Shown here one piece after another: positions 8,570-17,178 of a stretch of DNA of 64,000 nt (the first letter of the stretch is position 1; each line of letters opens with the position of its first letter). This DNA comes from Buttiauxella ferragutiae (GTDB taxonomy: Bacteria; Pseudomonadota; Gammaproteobacteria; Enterobacterales; Enterobacteriaceae): assembly GCF_001654915.1 (NCBI RefSeq), contig NZ_LXEQ01000052.1, one strand, 5' to 3'. Made by a program: the position numbers and the translations under genes. The notes beneath the pieces were generated by a model. That model did no database searches and had not been told where the DNA came from. It saw nothing but the letters and a program-made list of their open reading frames with translations.

Positions 8570-8833
8570 TGATAGCTCCTCAGAGACAGCAAACATTTCA
8601 TTAATATATTAACAATATGTTTTATTCCCCCATTATGCATTTAGCAAGCGCGAGTTAATTTTTTGTGATTTGATTAACAATAAATTTACATTACTTAAAT
8701 TAAGTTGTTATTTATCAGATAATTATTAATTTTTTATAAAACTTACCGTTATTTCACAGGAAAATAAGCTGTCGATAAAAGCAACATTATTATATTATTC
8801 ACATATTAATGAGTTCAGACACCAGGAGGCATG
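8570..8833. promoter_or_regulatory. hpaG1-hpaR divergent promoter region with candidate HpaR operators
   Basis: This 264-base AT-rich region separates the divergent hpaG1 and hpaR genes, so both promoters must lie here. In E. coli W, HpaR represses the hpaG promoter by binding palindromes in this interval. The best candidate is the perfect palindrome TTAATATATTAA at 8601-8612, about 32 bases upstream of the hpaG1 start. A second related AT-rich stretch, ATATTAATGAG, is near 8802-8812, close to hpaR. The assignment is inference from position and symmetry. Confidence 0.6.
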
Positions 8834-9250
8834 ATGCAGGTTTCTTTAACCATCGCCTTGATGCAGGCGCGAGAAGTGGCAATGGGCTACTTTCGCCCGA
8901 TTATTAAGCAGCACAATTTAACGGAGCAGCAGTGGCGGATTATTCGTGTGCTGGCTGACAACCCTTCCATGGATTTTCATGATCTGGCGTTCAGTACTTG
9001 TATCCTTCGCCCCAGCCTGACGGGTATTTTGACGCGTATGGAACGCGATGGTCTGGTGCTGCGGTTAAAACCGGTTAACGACCAGCGTAAGTTGTACATC
9101 TCACTGACCAAAGAGGGAAATGCGCTGTATGCCCGCGCGCAGGCGCAAGTTGAAGAGGCCTATAAGCAGATTGAAATTCAGTTTACGCCGGAGAAAATGC
9201 AACAGCTGACGGCGCTGCTACAAGAGCTTATTGCTCTGGGCGAACCATAA
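8834..9250 (+). CDS. hpaR: HpaR, MarR-family repressor of the hpa meta-cleavage operon
   Basis: A 138-residue winged-helix MarR-family protein that closely matches E. coli HpaR, the homoprotocatechuate-responsive repressor. Visible parts are the N-terminal helix LTIALMQAREVAM, the recognition region LRPSLTGILTRMERDGLV and the wing LKPVNDQRKLYISLT. Two ATGs occur at 8831 and 8834. AGGAGG ends one base before the first and four before the second, and the second gives the same N-terminal length as E. coli, so 8834 is chosen. It is a little shorter at the C-terminus than the E. coli protein. It is divergent from the operon it is expected to control. Confidence 0.94.
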   Translation: MQVSLTIALMQAREVAMGYFRPIIKQHNLTEQQWRIIRVLADNPSMDFHDLAFSTCILRPSLTGILTRMERDGLVLRLKPVNDQRKLYISLTKEGNALYARAQAQVEEAYKQIEIQFTPEKMQQLTALLQELIALGEP

Positions 9251-9251
9251 A

Positions 9252-9275
9252 AAAACCGCCCCGAAAGGCGGTTTT
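9252..9275. terminator. Bidirectional terminator between hpaR and pntB
   Basis: AAAACCGCC and GGCGGTTTT form a nine-pair stem around a six-base loop, with A and T runs on both sides. It can end hpaR transcripts on the plus strand and pntB transcripts on the minus strand. Confidence 0.85.
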
Positions 9276-9300
9276 GCTGAGCATCTCAATTACTTAAAAA

Positions 9301-10689
9301 CTAGAGTGCTTTCAAAATTGCTTCAACGGTGGCTTTCGCGTCACCGAACAGCATGTGGGTATTATCTTTAAAGAACAGTGGGTTTTGCACCCCTGCGTAA
9401 CCGGTGTTCATCGAGCGTTTGAAGACGATAACGTTCTGCGCCTTCCACACTTCCAGCACTGGCATGCCCGCGATTGGGCTGCGTGGATCTTCAAGTGCTG
9501 CCGGGTTCACCGTGTCGTTCGCGCCGATAACCAAAACGGTGTCGGTGTCGGTGAAATCATCGTTGATTTCGTCCATTTCCAGAACCACATCATACGGTAC
9601 GCGGGCTTCAGCCAGCAGAACGTTCATGTGGCCTGGCAAACGCCCAGCAACCGGGTGAATACCAAAGCGAACTTTGATGCCACGAGCGCGCAGTTTTTCA
9701 GTGATTTCAGCCACCGGGTATTGCGCCTGAGCCACCGCCATACCATAGCCTGGGGTGATGATCACTGACGTTGAGTTTTTCAACATGTCAGCCGTGTCTT
9801 CTGCCGTGATTTCACGGTGTTCGCCCACTTCTTCGCCTTCACCGGTTGAGGAACCGTCAGTACCGAAGCCGCCAGCGATTACGCTGATAAAGGAACGGTT
9901 CATCGCCTTACACATGATGTAAGACAGAATCGCACCCGAAGAACCCACCAGCGCGCCCGTCACGATCAGCAGATCGTTGCTGAGCATAAAGCCTGCCGCC
10001 GCCGCCGCCCAACCGGAGTAGGAGTTCAGCATTGAAACCACAACTGGCATATCTGCGCCACCAATGGACGCCACCAGGTGCCAGCCAATAACCAGCGCAA
10101 TGATAGTCATGACCAACAGCGCCAGCACTTGCAGGCCAACGCTTTCGGTACGCACGAAGATAATCAGCATCGCGAAGGAAACGACCAGCGCAGCCAGGTT
10201 CAGTTTATGACGGTTTGGCAGCATCAGCGGTTTAGAGGATATTTTGCCGCGCAGTTTACCAAACGCCACGATTGAACCTGTGAAGGTCACCGCACCAATG
10301 AAGATACCGAGGAACACTTCCGTTAAATGAATGTTTTCCATCACTGGCTCAAGACCTGGCGCGTGATCAAGGTAGCTATTGAAGCCAACCAGAACCGCAG
10401 CCAGACCTACGAAGCTGTGCAGAATCGCCACCAGCTCCGGCATTTCGGTCATTTCTACTTTTTTGGCAAGGTGAATACCAATGGCACCACCAATCACCAT
10501 AGCCACGATAATCCACACGACGTTGCCGGTTTCAGGCCCAAAGATGGTTGCGACCAGCGCAATGGCCATACCCGCCATACCGAACAAGTTGCCTTGTTTT
10601 GAAGTTTCGTGTTTTGACAGCCCCGCCAGGCTGAAAATAAACAGAATCGCGGCAACAATGTATGCTGCTGTAACTAATCCACCAGACAT
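9301..10689 (-). CDS. pntB: PntB, NAD(P) transhydrogenase beta subunit
   Basis: A 462-residue membrane protein, same length as E. coli PntB. It forms the proton channel (about nine membrane helices, residues 1-260) and the cytoplasmic NADP(H)-binding domain III (about 290-462) of the proton-translocating transhydrogenase, which reduces NADP+ with NADH at the expense of the proton gradient. The domain III fingerprint GYGMAVAQAQ and the stretches GIHPVAGRLPGHMNVLLAEA and VLVIGANDTVNPAA are present. It follows pntA by 10 bases in the same operon. Confidence 0.97.
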   Translation of the reverse strand: MSGGLVTAAYIVAAILFIFSLAGLSKHETSKQGNLFGMAGMAIALVATIFGPETGNVVWIIVAMVIGGAIGIHLAKKVEMTEMPELVAILHSFVGLAAVLVGFNSYLDHAPGLEPVMENIHLTEVFLGIFIGAVTFTGSIVAFGKLRGKISSKPLMLPNRHKLNLAALVVSFAMLIIFVRTESVGLQVLALLVMTIIALVIGWHLVASIGGADMPVVVSMLNSYSGWAAAAAGFMLSNDLLIVTGALVGSSGAILSYIMCKAMNRSFISVIAGGFGTDGSSTGEGEEVGEHREITAEDTADMLKNSTSVIITPGYGMAVAQAQYPVAEITEKLRARGIKVRFGIHPVAGRLPGHMNVLLAEARVPYDVVLEMDEINDDFTDTDTVLVIGANDTVNPAALEDPRSPIAGMPVLEVWKAQNVIVFKRSMNTGYAGVQNPLFFKDNTHMLFGDAKATVEAILKAL

Positions 10690-10699
10690 GTGTTACCCC

Positions 10700-12226
10700 T
10701 TAGTTCTTCCGGAACATTTTCAGCATGCGCTGAGTGACGGTGAATCCACCAAAAATATTGATACTGGCAATCAGCACCGCAATAAAGCTCAGGAAGCTAA
10801 CCCAGCCACCATGACCAATTTGCAGCACAGCGCCGACCACGATAATCCCTGAAATGGCATTCGTTACCGACATCAAAGGTGTGTGCAGTGCGTGCGAAAC
10901 GTTCCACACCACGTAATAACCGACCACGCACGACAACGCGAATACGGTGAAGTGACTGAGGAACTCTTTCGGTGCGACGTCCGCAAGCCAGCCGAACAAA
11001 ATGATCGCCAGTGCCATAAACGCATATTTGCGCCACGGTGATGCAGGCTTCTTCTCTTCAACCGGTGCAGCAGGTTTTGCGGCAGCCTGCGGCTGTGCAG
11101 AAACCTGAATTGGCGGTGCCGGCCAGGTGACTTCGCCATCGCGAATCACTGTCACACCACGAACGACCACATCTTCGAAATCAACCACGGTATTGCCATC
11201 TTTCTCTTTGCAGAGCAGTTTGAGCAAGTTAACCAGGTTAGTCCCGTAAAGCTGAGAGGATTGTGTTGGCAGACGTCCTGGTAAATCGGTATAGCCAATC
11301 ACTTTTACACCGTTTGGTGTGACGGTGACTTTGTCCGCCACGGTGTATTCGCAGTTACCGCCGTTTTGTGCTGCCAAATCGACAATCACGCTACCTGGCT
11401 GCATGGAATCAACCATTTCACGAGTGATGAGTTTTGGAGCCGGTTTGCCAGGGATCAGCGCGGTGGTGACAATAATGTCGACTTCTTTAGCTTGCGCGGC
11501 GAACAGCGCCATTTCGGCTTTAATGAAGGCTTCGGACATGACTTTGGCGTAGCCGTCACCGCTACCTGCTTCTTCTTTAAAGTCCAGCTCAAGGAACTCA
11601 GCGCCCATACTTTGCACTTGTTCTTTGACTTCCGGGCGGGTGTCGAATGCACGGACAATAGCACCCAGGCTGTTTGCCGCGCCAATCGCCGCAAGACCTG
11701 CCACACCGGCACCGATAACCATCACTTTAGCCGGTGGAACTTTGCCCGCAGCAGTAATTTGCCCGGTAAAGAAACGGCCAAATTCATGAGCAGCTTCGAC
11801 GATGGCACGATAACCCGCGATGTTTGCCATGGAGCTCAGGGCATCAAGGGATTGCGCACGAGAAATACGCGGCACGGAATCCATCGCCATCACGGTGACG
11901 TTTTTTGCGGCCAGTTTTTCGAGTAATTCAGGATTTTGTGCAGGCCAGATAAAACTCACCAACGTAGAACCTGCACGCAGTAGTTCGATTTCGCTGTCCT
12001 GTGGTGCATTCACCTTCAGAATAACGTCAGACTGCCAGACATCAGCGGTATCTGAAATGGTCGCGCCAGCCTTTACAAACGCTTCGTCATCGAAGCTTGC
12101 CAGCTTACCTGCGCCACTCTCAACGGTGACGGTGAAACCCAGCTTCAGCAATTGCTCCACTGTTTTTGGCGTGGCTGCCACTCGGGATTCTCCCGCCCAC
12201 CGCTCTCTTGGTACCCCAATACGCAT
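10700..12226 (-). CDS. pntA: PntA, NAD(P) transhydrogenase alpha subunit
   Basis: A 508-residue protein matching E. coli PntA. Domain I binds NAD(H): the Rossmann motif GAGVAGLAAIGAANSLGA is near residues 172-190, and the mobile loop YTDLPGRLPTQSS is present. About four membrane helices follow from residue 400 to the end. The linker between them is rich in Ala and Pro (VSAQPQAAAKPAAPVEEKKP). The start MRIGVPRERW is preceded by GGAAGGGAA; a frame 30 codons longer exists but does not fit the family. It is the first gene of the pntAB operon. Confidence 0.97.
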   Translation of the reverse strand: MRIGVPRERWAGESRVAATPKTVEQLLKLGFTVTVESGAGKLASFDDEAFVKAGATISDTADVWQSDVILKVNAPQDSEIELLRAGSTLVSFIWPAQNPELLEKLAAKNVTVMAMDSVPRISRAQSLDALSSMANIAGYRAIVEAAHEFGRFFTGQITAAGKVPPAKVMVIGAGVAGLAAIGAANSLGAIVRAFDTRPEVKEQVQSMGAEFLELDFKEEAGSGDGYAKVMSEAFIKAEMALFAAQAKEVDIIVTTALIPGKPAPKLITREMVDSMQPGSVIVDLAAQNGGNCEYTVADKVTVTPNGVKVIGYTDLPGRLPTQSSQLYGTNLVNLLKLLCKEKDGNTVVDFEDVVVRGVTVIRDGEVTWPAPPIQVSAQPQAAAKPAAPVEEKKPASPWRKYAFMALAIILFGWLADVAPKEFLSHFTVFALSCVVGYYVVWNVSHALHTPLMSVTNAISGIIVVGAVLQIGHGGWVSFLSFIAVLIASINIFGGFTVTQRMLKMFRKN

Positions 12227-12780
12227 AGTATTCCCTTCCATCTGATTTTTTGTTGATGGTTTGTCAGACATTGCCTTGGCAATCCAGACACGTTGCCTGT
12301 TTAGAACACAAGGCAATCGTCATTTCCGTTACCGATTCAATAAAAATACATCTGTAACAAACTTTTTATAACCTACTGAAAATAACGCCTGTGATCTAGA
12401 TCAGGATCTCAGTATTTGTATCATTATCGTAAAAGATTAGCGTTGAGCCTTTCAGACAGCTCTTTTTGACTGACTTTAACCTGTGAGACCTGATAATCCG
12501 CTTAAACTTAGCCTCAATTCACGATTCTGAGCCATCGCAAATTGCACATTTAACATTACATTAACTAATTAAGTTGTAAGCTTTACCGCTTTTACTGGTC
12601 AAAGGACTCTTTTATTAACATATAAATATTCGTTATGGAAAATATCTGTAATCCGCGTTTGAAGAGTGAAAAATGCCGCAGACAGTTGCAGTGTTTCAAT
12701 GCCATAATCGGCGGTTAGCAGGTAACCCTCAGAGAATGCGGTATTTGTATTCATTTTGCGCAAGGCGAAGGATTATTTTT
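12227..12780. promoter_or_regulatory. pntA-ydgH divergent intergenic region
   Basis: This 554-base non-coding stretch must hold both divergent promoters. It contains the perfect 12-base palindrome TGATCTAGATCA at 12392-12403, whose half sites match the core of an FNR-type site (TGAT-N4-ATCA). The part next to ydgH (12540-12670) is AT-rich, with several TTAACA and TATAAAT stretches. A plus-strand frame that extends ydgH upstream to 12673 lacks a signal peptide at its start and is not used. Confidence 0.5.
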
Positions 12781-13725
12781 ATGAAGCTCAAGACCACTCT
12801 TCTGGCGTCAGCACTGATATCTCTTACTACGCTGTCCGCTCAGGCAGCAAAAGAGCTGACACCCGATCAAGCTGCTGCTCTTAAACCTTTTGATCGCATT
12901 ACCATCACTGGCCGCTTTAACTCTATTGGCGAAGCAGTGAAATCTGTTTCTCGTCGTGCGGATAATATGGGTGCGGCATCTTTCTACGTGTTGGACACTA
13001 ACGATACTGGCAGCAGCGGTAACTGGCGTGTAGTCGCAGATGTGTATCATGCTGATGCCCCTGAAGCTGAGAAAACGACTAATCGCGTGATTAATGGCGT
13101 GACGGAATTACCGAAAGATCAAGCCTATCTTCTTGAGCCATTCGATACCGTGACCATCCAGGGTTTTTATCGCAGTCAGCCTGAAGTTAACGATGCGATC
13201 ACCAAAGTGGCTAAACAAAAAGGTGCGGATTCGTTCTACATCGTTCGTCAAATCGACGCAAACTCCGGTGGCAACCAGCGTATTACCGCTTATATCTATA
13301 AAAAAGATGCCAAGAAACGTGTGGTGCAAAGTTCTGATGTGATCCCTGCTGATTCCGAAGCAGGTAAAGCCGCCCTGGCAGCCGGTGGTGCCGCCGCTGC
13401 CGCTGTTGAGATCCCGGGTGTCGCCAGTTCCAGTACCCCAAGTGCTGATGTTGGTCGTTTCTTTGAAACGCAAACCACACAAGGTGGCCGTTACACCGTA
13501 ACGCTCCCTGACGGTACAAAAATCCAGGAAGTGAACAAAGTCACCGCCGCACAAATGGTTCCATTTGATAGCGTGAAGTTCACCGGCCACTACAGCAGCA
13601 GCACTGAAGTTTCTTATCAGGTTGCGAAACGCGCTGCGAAGAAAGGCGCTAAGTACTACCACATCACCCGTCAATGGGAAGAACGTGGTGGTAACTTGAC
13701 TATCAGCGCGGATTTGTACAAGTAA
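12781..13725 (+). CDS. ydgH: YdgH, exported protein with three DUF1471 (YhcN) domains
   Basis: A 314-residue exported protein with a cleavable signal peptide (MKLKTTLLASALISLTTLSAQA, cut after Ala-Gln-Ala). It has three copies of the small DUF1471/YhcN domain at about residues 30-95, 115-180 and 250-314. Each begins with a PFD stretch (LKPFDRITITGRF, LEPFDTVTIQGFY, MVPFDSVKFTGHY) and ends with a beta strand such as RITAYIYK. A linker rich in Ala and Gly lies at about 200-225. The biochemical role is not firmly known; DUF1471 proteins are linked to stress, biofilm and envelope functions. Length and repeats match E. coli YdgH. Confidence 0.95.
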   Translation: MKLKTTLLASALISLTTLSAQAAKELTPDQAAALKPFDRITITGRFNSIGEAVKSVSRRADNMGAASFYVLDTNDTGSSGNWRVVADVYHADAPEAEKTTNRVINGVTELPKDQAYLLEPFDTVTIQGFYRSQPEVNDAITKVAKQKGADSFYIVRQIDANSGGNQRITAYIYKKDAKKRVVQSSDVIPADSEAGKAALAAGGAAAAAVEIPGVASSSTPSADVGRFFETQTTQGGRYTVTLPDGTKIQEVNKVTAAQMVPFDSVKFTGHYSSSTEVSYQVAKRAAKKGAKYYHITRQWEERGGNLTISADLYK

Positions 13726-13750
13726 GATATCCCCCCGCTAAAAATTCTAA

Positions 13751-13775
13751 AAAGGGCCGTGAGTGCCCTTTTTTT
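13751..13775 (+). terminator. Rho-independent terminator of ydgH
   Basis: AAGGGC and GCCCTT form a short stem with a seven-base loop, followed by seven T residues, 27 bases after the ydgH stop. Confidence 0.8.
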
Positions 13776-13918
13776 ATTTCCCCGATGATTTTGTGGCTCA
13801 TGCCATTGCAAGCAGCTCGTACTCTCCGTAAAATCCCGCGCCTTAGCGTTACCCACCATTTTTATGCACAAAAGCATAATAATTATTCTGGCTCTAATTG
13901 GAAAATTACAGGACTGCA

Positions 13919-15301
13919 ATGGAAAAGAAGCTTGGCCTCGCTGCATTAACGGCATTAGTTTTGAGTTCAATGCTCGGTGCTGGTGTTTTTAGCCTGCCGC
14001 AAAATATGGCGAGTGTGGCTAGCCCGGCAGCTTTGCTGATCGGTTGGGCCATCACGGGTGCTGGTATTTTACTGCTGGCACTGGCAATGCTGGTGTTGAC
14101 CCGTTTGCGTCCGGATCTCGATGGCGGGATTTTTACTTATGCACGTGAAGGCTTTGGCGAGCTGATTGGTTTCTTTTCTGCCTGGGGTTACTGGCTTTGT
14201 GCCGTCATCGCCAACGTTTCATATTTGGTTATCGTTTTCTCGGCGTTAAGTTTCTTCACCGATACGCCAGAATTACGCCTGTTTGGTGATGGTAATACGT
14301 GGCAATCGATTGTTGGTGCATCTGTCTTGCTGTGGATGGTGCATTTCCTGGTTTTGCGTGGCGTACAAACCGCAGCCAGCATCAATCTGGTCGCCACATT
14401 GGCAAAATTGATACCGCTGGGTTTGTTTGTGGTGCTGGCGGCGATAGCCTTTAAACTCTCCACTTTTAGCCTTGATTTCAGCGGGATTGCGCTGGGTGTT
14501 CCGGTTTGGGAACAGGTCAAAAACACCATGCTTATTACCTTGTGGGTATTTATTGGTGTGGAAGGTGCCGTGGTGGTTTCCGCTCGAGCGCGTAATAAAA
14601 ATGACGTTGGCCGCGCCACATTGTTAGCGGTAATTGCCGCATTATGCGTTTACCTGCTGGTAACGTTGCTTTCTCTGGGTGTGATTGCACGTCCGGAACT
14701 TGCTGGCATGCGCAACCCGTCGATGGCAGGCTTGATGGTCGAAATGATGGGGCCATGGGGTGAAATTATTATCGCCGCAGGGCTGATTGTTTCGGTATGC
14801 GGCGCTTATCTTAGCTGGACGATAATGGCGGCTGAAGTCCCGTTCCTCGCTGCAACGCACAAAGCATTCCCGAAAATTTTTGCCCGTCAGAACAAAAATA
14901 ACGCGCCATCCGCATCCCTGTGGCTGACCAACATCAGCGTGCAAATTTGCCTGGTGTTGATTTGGTTGACCGGTTCGGATTACAACACCCTTTTAACCAT
15001 CGCTTCAGAAATGATTCTGGTACCCTATTTCCTGGTTGGCGCCTTTTTGCTGAAAATCTCAACCCGACCGCTGCATAAGGCGATTGGTCTGGGAGCCTGT
15101 ATTTATGGCTTATGGTTACTTTATGCGTCAGGCCCGATGCACCTGCTGCTTTCAGTGGTATTGTATGCGCCGGGTTTATTAGTCTTTATGTACACTCGCA
15201 GCACCCATACGCATGATATTGGGCTGAATCTCAAAGAAAAATCGGTAATTATCTTGATGCTGGTAGCGGCGTTTCCGGCGACATGGGTACTGGTGAAGTA
15301 A
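13919..15301 (+). CDS. ydgI: YdgI, basic amino-acid/polyamine antiporter (ArcD-like, APC family)
   Basis: A 460-residue inner-membrane transporter, same length as E. coli YdgI, with about 12-13 membrane helices. The APC-type first-helix motif SSMLGAGVFSLPQNMA and the later IGVEGAVVVSARARN are intact. It is annotated as a putative arginine/ornithine antiporter by similarity to ArcD; the substrate is inference. The start MEKKLGLAAL has AGGA five bases before the ATG and matches the family, so seven extra upstream codons are excluded. It is followed closely by folM. Confidence 0.93.
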   Translation: MEKKLGLAALTALVLSSMLGAGVFSLPQNMASVASPAALLIGWAITGAGILLLALAMLVLTRLRPDLDGGIFTYAREGFGELIGFFSAWGYWLCAVIANVSYLVIVFSALSFFTDTPELRLFGDGNTWQSIVGASVLLWMVHFLVLRGVQTAASINLVATLAKLIPLGLFVVLAAIAFKLSTFSLDFSGIALGVPVWEQVKNTMLITLWVFIGVEGAVVVSARARNKNDVGRATLLAVIAALCVYLLVTLLSLGVIARPELAGMRNPSMAGLMVEMMGPWGEIIIAAGLIVSVCGAYLSWTIMAAEVPFLAATHKAFPKIFARQNKNNAPSASLWLTNISVQICLVLIWLTGSDYNTLLTIASEMILVPYFLVGAFLLKISTRPLHKAIGLGACIYGLWLLYASGPMHLLLSVVLYAPGLLVFMYTRSTHTHDIGLNLKEKSVIILMLVAAFPATWVLVK

Positions 15302-15318
15302 CTAACAAGGAGTCGTCG

Positions 15319-16044
15319 ATGGGGATTACATCATCTGCTCGTCCAGTTTTGATTACCGGTGCCGGTAAACGAATTGGCCTGGCATTAGCACGACACTTTT
15401 TGGCTCAGCAACAACCCGTAATCATCAGCTACCGCACGCGTTATGCTGCGGTAGATGAGCTTGAACAAGCTGGAGCGGTTTGTTTGTACGGGGACTTTTC
15501 GAGCAATGACGGCATTACGCAGTTTGCTGATGCCGTGAAGCAGCATTGCGCTGGCTTGCGCGCCATTGTGCATAACGCCAGTGCCTGGCTTGCCGAGTCG
15601 CCCGATTTATCTCCCGCCGCGACTCTGGCAGCGATGCTGCAAATTCACGTCAATACGCCCTATTTACTCAATCATCTTCTTGAACCATTGCTGCGCGGGC
15701 GTGGTCATGCCAGTGCCGACATTATTCATTTCACCGATTATGTCGTCGAACGCGGGAGCGACAAGCATATCGCCTATGCCGCCAGTAAAGCCGCGCTGGA
15801 TAATCTGACGCGTTCTTTTGCCCGTAAGCTGGCACCTGAGGTGAAGGTGAATGCCATTGCACCGGCAATGATTATGTTCAACGACCATGACGATGCGCAG
15901 TACCGTCAAGAGGCGCTCAACAAATCACTGATGAAAATCGCCCCTGGTGAGCAAGAAATTATCGGCCTGGTCGATTATCTGCTCAGCAGCCAATACGTCA
16001 CTGGCCGGACACATGCCGTTGATGGCGGCCGCCCGCTTCGATAA
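15319..16044 (+). CDS. folM: FolM, dihydromonapterin reductase (short-chain dehydrogenase)
   Basis: A 241-residue SDR-family enzyme that reduces dihydromonapterin to tetrahydromonapterin with NADPH and has weak dihydrofolate reductase activity in E. coli. The cofactor motif is LITGAGKRIGLALA, the NAG-type motif is VHNASAW, and the catalytic pair is YAASK in HIAYAASKAALDN. AAGGAG precedes the ATG at 15319. The start codon lies 17 bases after the ydgI stop. In E. coli the small membrane gene ydgC follows; here rstA follows directly. Confidence 0.93.
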   Translation: MGITSSARPVLITGAGKRIGLALARHFLAQQQPVIISYRTRYAAVDELEQAGAVCLYGDFSSNDGITQFADAVKQHCAGLRAIVHNASAWLAESPDLSPAATLAAMLQIHVNTPYLLNHLLEPLLRGRGHASADIIHFTDYVVERGSDKHIAYAASKAALDNLTRSFARKLAPEVKVNAIAPAMIMFNDHDDAQYRQEALNKSLMKIAPGEQEIIGLVDYLLSSQYVTGRTHAVDGGRPLR

Positions 16045-16118
16045 ATCCGTTTACCCGTCATATATGGTTTTGCCCCCAGAACCAGGGTATGTTTTCCTTT
16101 TGATTTGATGCGCTGGCC

Positions 16119-16847
16119 ATGAATAAAATCGTATACGTAGAAGACGATCCAGAAGTAGGAGCGTTAATTGCCGCTTACCTCGGCAAACATGACATTGACG
16201 TTATTGTCGAAAGCCGTGGCGATCGCGCCGAAGCGACGATTGCGCAGCAGTGCCCGGACCTTGTCCTGCTGGATGTGATGCTACCAGGCAAAGACGGCAT
16301 GACGTTATGCCGTGATTTACGCCCGCAATGGGATGGCCCGATTGTGTTGCTCACCTCACTCGACAGCGATATGAACCATATATTGTCGCTCGAAATGGGT
16401 GCCAACGATTATATTCTTAAAACTACTCCGCCAGCCGTTCTGTTAGCGCGTCTGCGCCTTCATCTGCGCCAGCGCGTTTCAGCACAGCAAACCGTCGAAA
16501 GTAGCTCTAATGCGCTTAAACCTCACAAAGCGATGCGCTTTGGCACGTTGTGTATTGACCCGGTAAACCGCCAGGTGACGCTGGGTAGCGAAAATATCAC
16601 GCTCTCAACGGCTGATTTCGATTTGCTATGGGAACTGGCTACCCACGCGGGACAAATCATGGACCGCGATGCCTTGCTGAAAAACCTGCGTGGCGTGACT
16701 TATGACGGCTTAGATCGCAGCGTTGATGTCGCCATTTCCCGCTTGAGAAAGAAACTCTACGATAGCGCGACGGAACCCTTCAGAATAAAAACCGTACGCA
16801 ATAAAGGTTATTTATTTGCCCCGCATGCGTGGGAAAGCGAAGCCTGA
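16119..16847 (+). CDS. rstA: RstA, OmpR-family response regulator
   Basis: A 242-residue response regulator. The receiver domain (1-115) has the acidic pair at Asp9/Asp10, the phospho-acceptor Asp52 in LLDVMLPG, Thr80 and Lys101. The C-terminal winged helix (about 140-236) has the usual LSTADFDLLWELATHAG and VDVAISRLRKKL stretches. In E. coli, RstA is activated by RstB, belongs to the PhoPQ regulon and controls asr, csgD and other genes. The partner kinase gene rstB is not adjacent here: a 700-residue EIIC-EAL gene stands between them. An RstA-box-like site lies upstream of asr in this window. Confidence 0.96.
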   Translation: MNKIVYVEDDPEVGALIAAYLGKHDIDVIVESRGDRAEATIAQQCPDLVLLDVMLPGKDGMTLCRDLRPQWDGPIVLLTSLDSDMNHILSLEMGANDYILKTTPPAVLLARLRLHLRQRVSAQQTVESSSNALKPHKAMRFGTLCIDPVNRQVTLGSENITLSTADFDLLWELATHAGQIMDRDALLKNLRGVTYDGLDRSVDVAISRLRKKLYDSATEPFRIKTVRNKGYLFAPHAWESEA

Positions 16848-17178
16848 CAGTTTTATACCCGTTATAGTGCGAGCCACCTGATTTGATGATGAATTAAATT
16901 CAGGTGGCCAAATTTAATACTCGCCCACATAGAAATAATAACCTCAGTTATGATAGATTCCCTCTGAATTTATTTCATTCAAGACAAAACACGTCATTTA
17001 AAATAAATTAGCGAGAATAATTTTAGCGCATATGTTTATTTTTGGATATAACCAGCACCATTAACTGTAGAAATATGACTATATTTTTCGATGGCATAAA
17101 CATAAAAAATCTGATTCATCGCCCTCGATCGTCCATGTAAAAAAACTATTAATAGCCATCATTGCTTTAGGTGATTTT
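16848..17178. other. AT-rich intergenic region with hairpin between rstA and the EIIC-EAL gene
   Basis: This 331-base stretch is clearly richer in A and T than its neighbours. At 16873-16908, GCCACCTGA and TCAGGTGGC form a perfect nine-pair stem around an 18-base loop. It may end rstA transcripts, although only a short T run follows. The rest must hold the promoter of the EIIC-EAL gene. No regulator site was recognised. Confidence 0.55.

Noticed and set aside
16061..16118. PhoP box upstream of rstA
   Set aside because: GTTTA-like pieces are present, but the spacing does not fit the GGTTTA-N5-GGTTTA direct repeat, so I do not call it.
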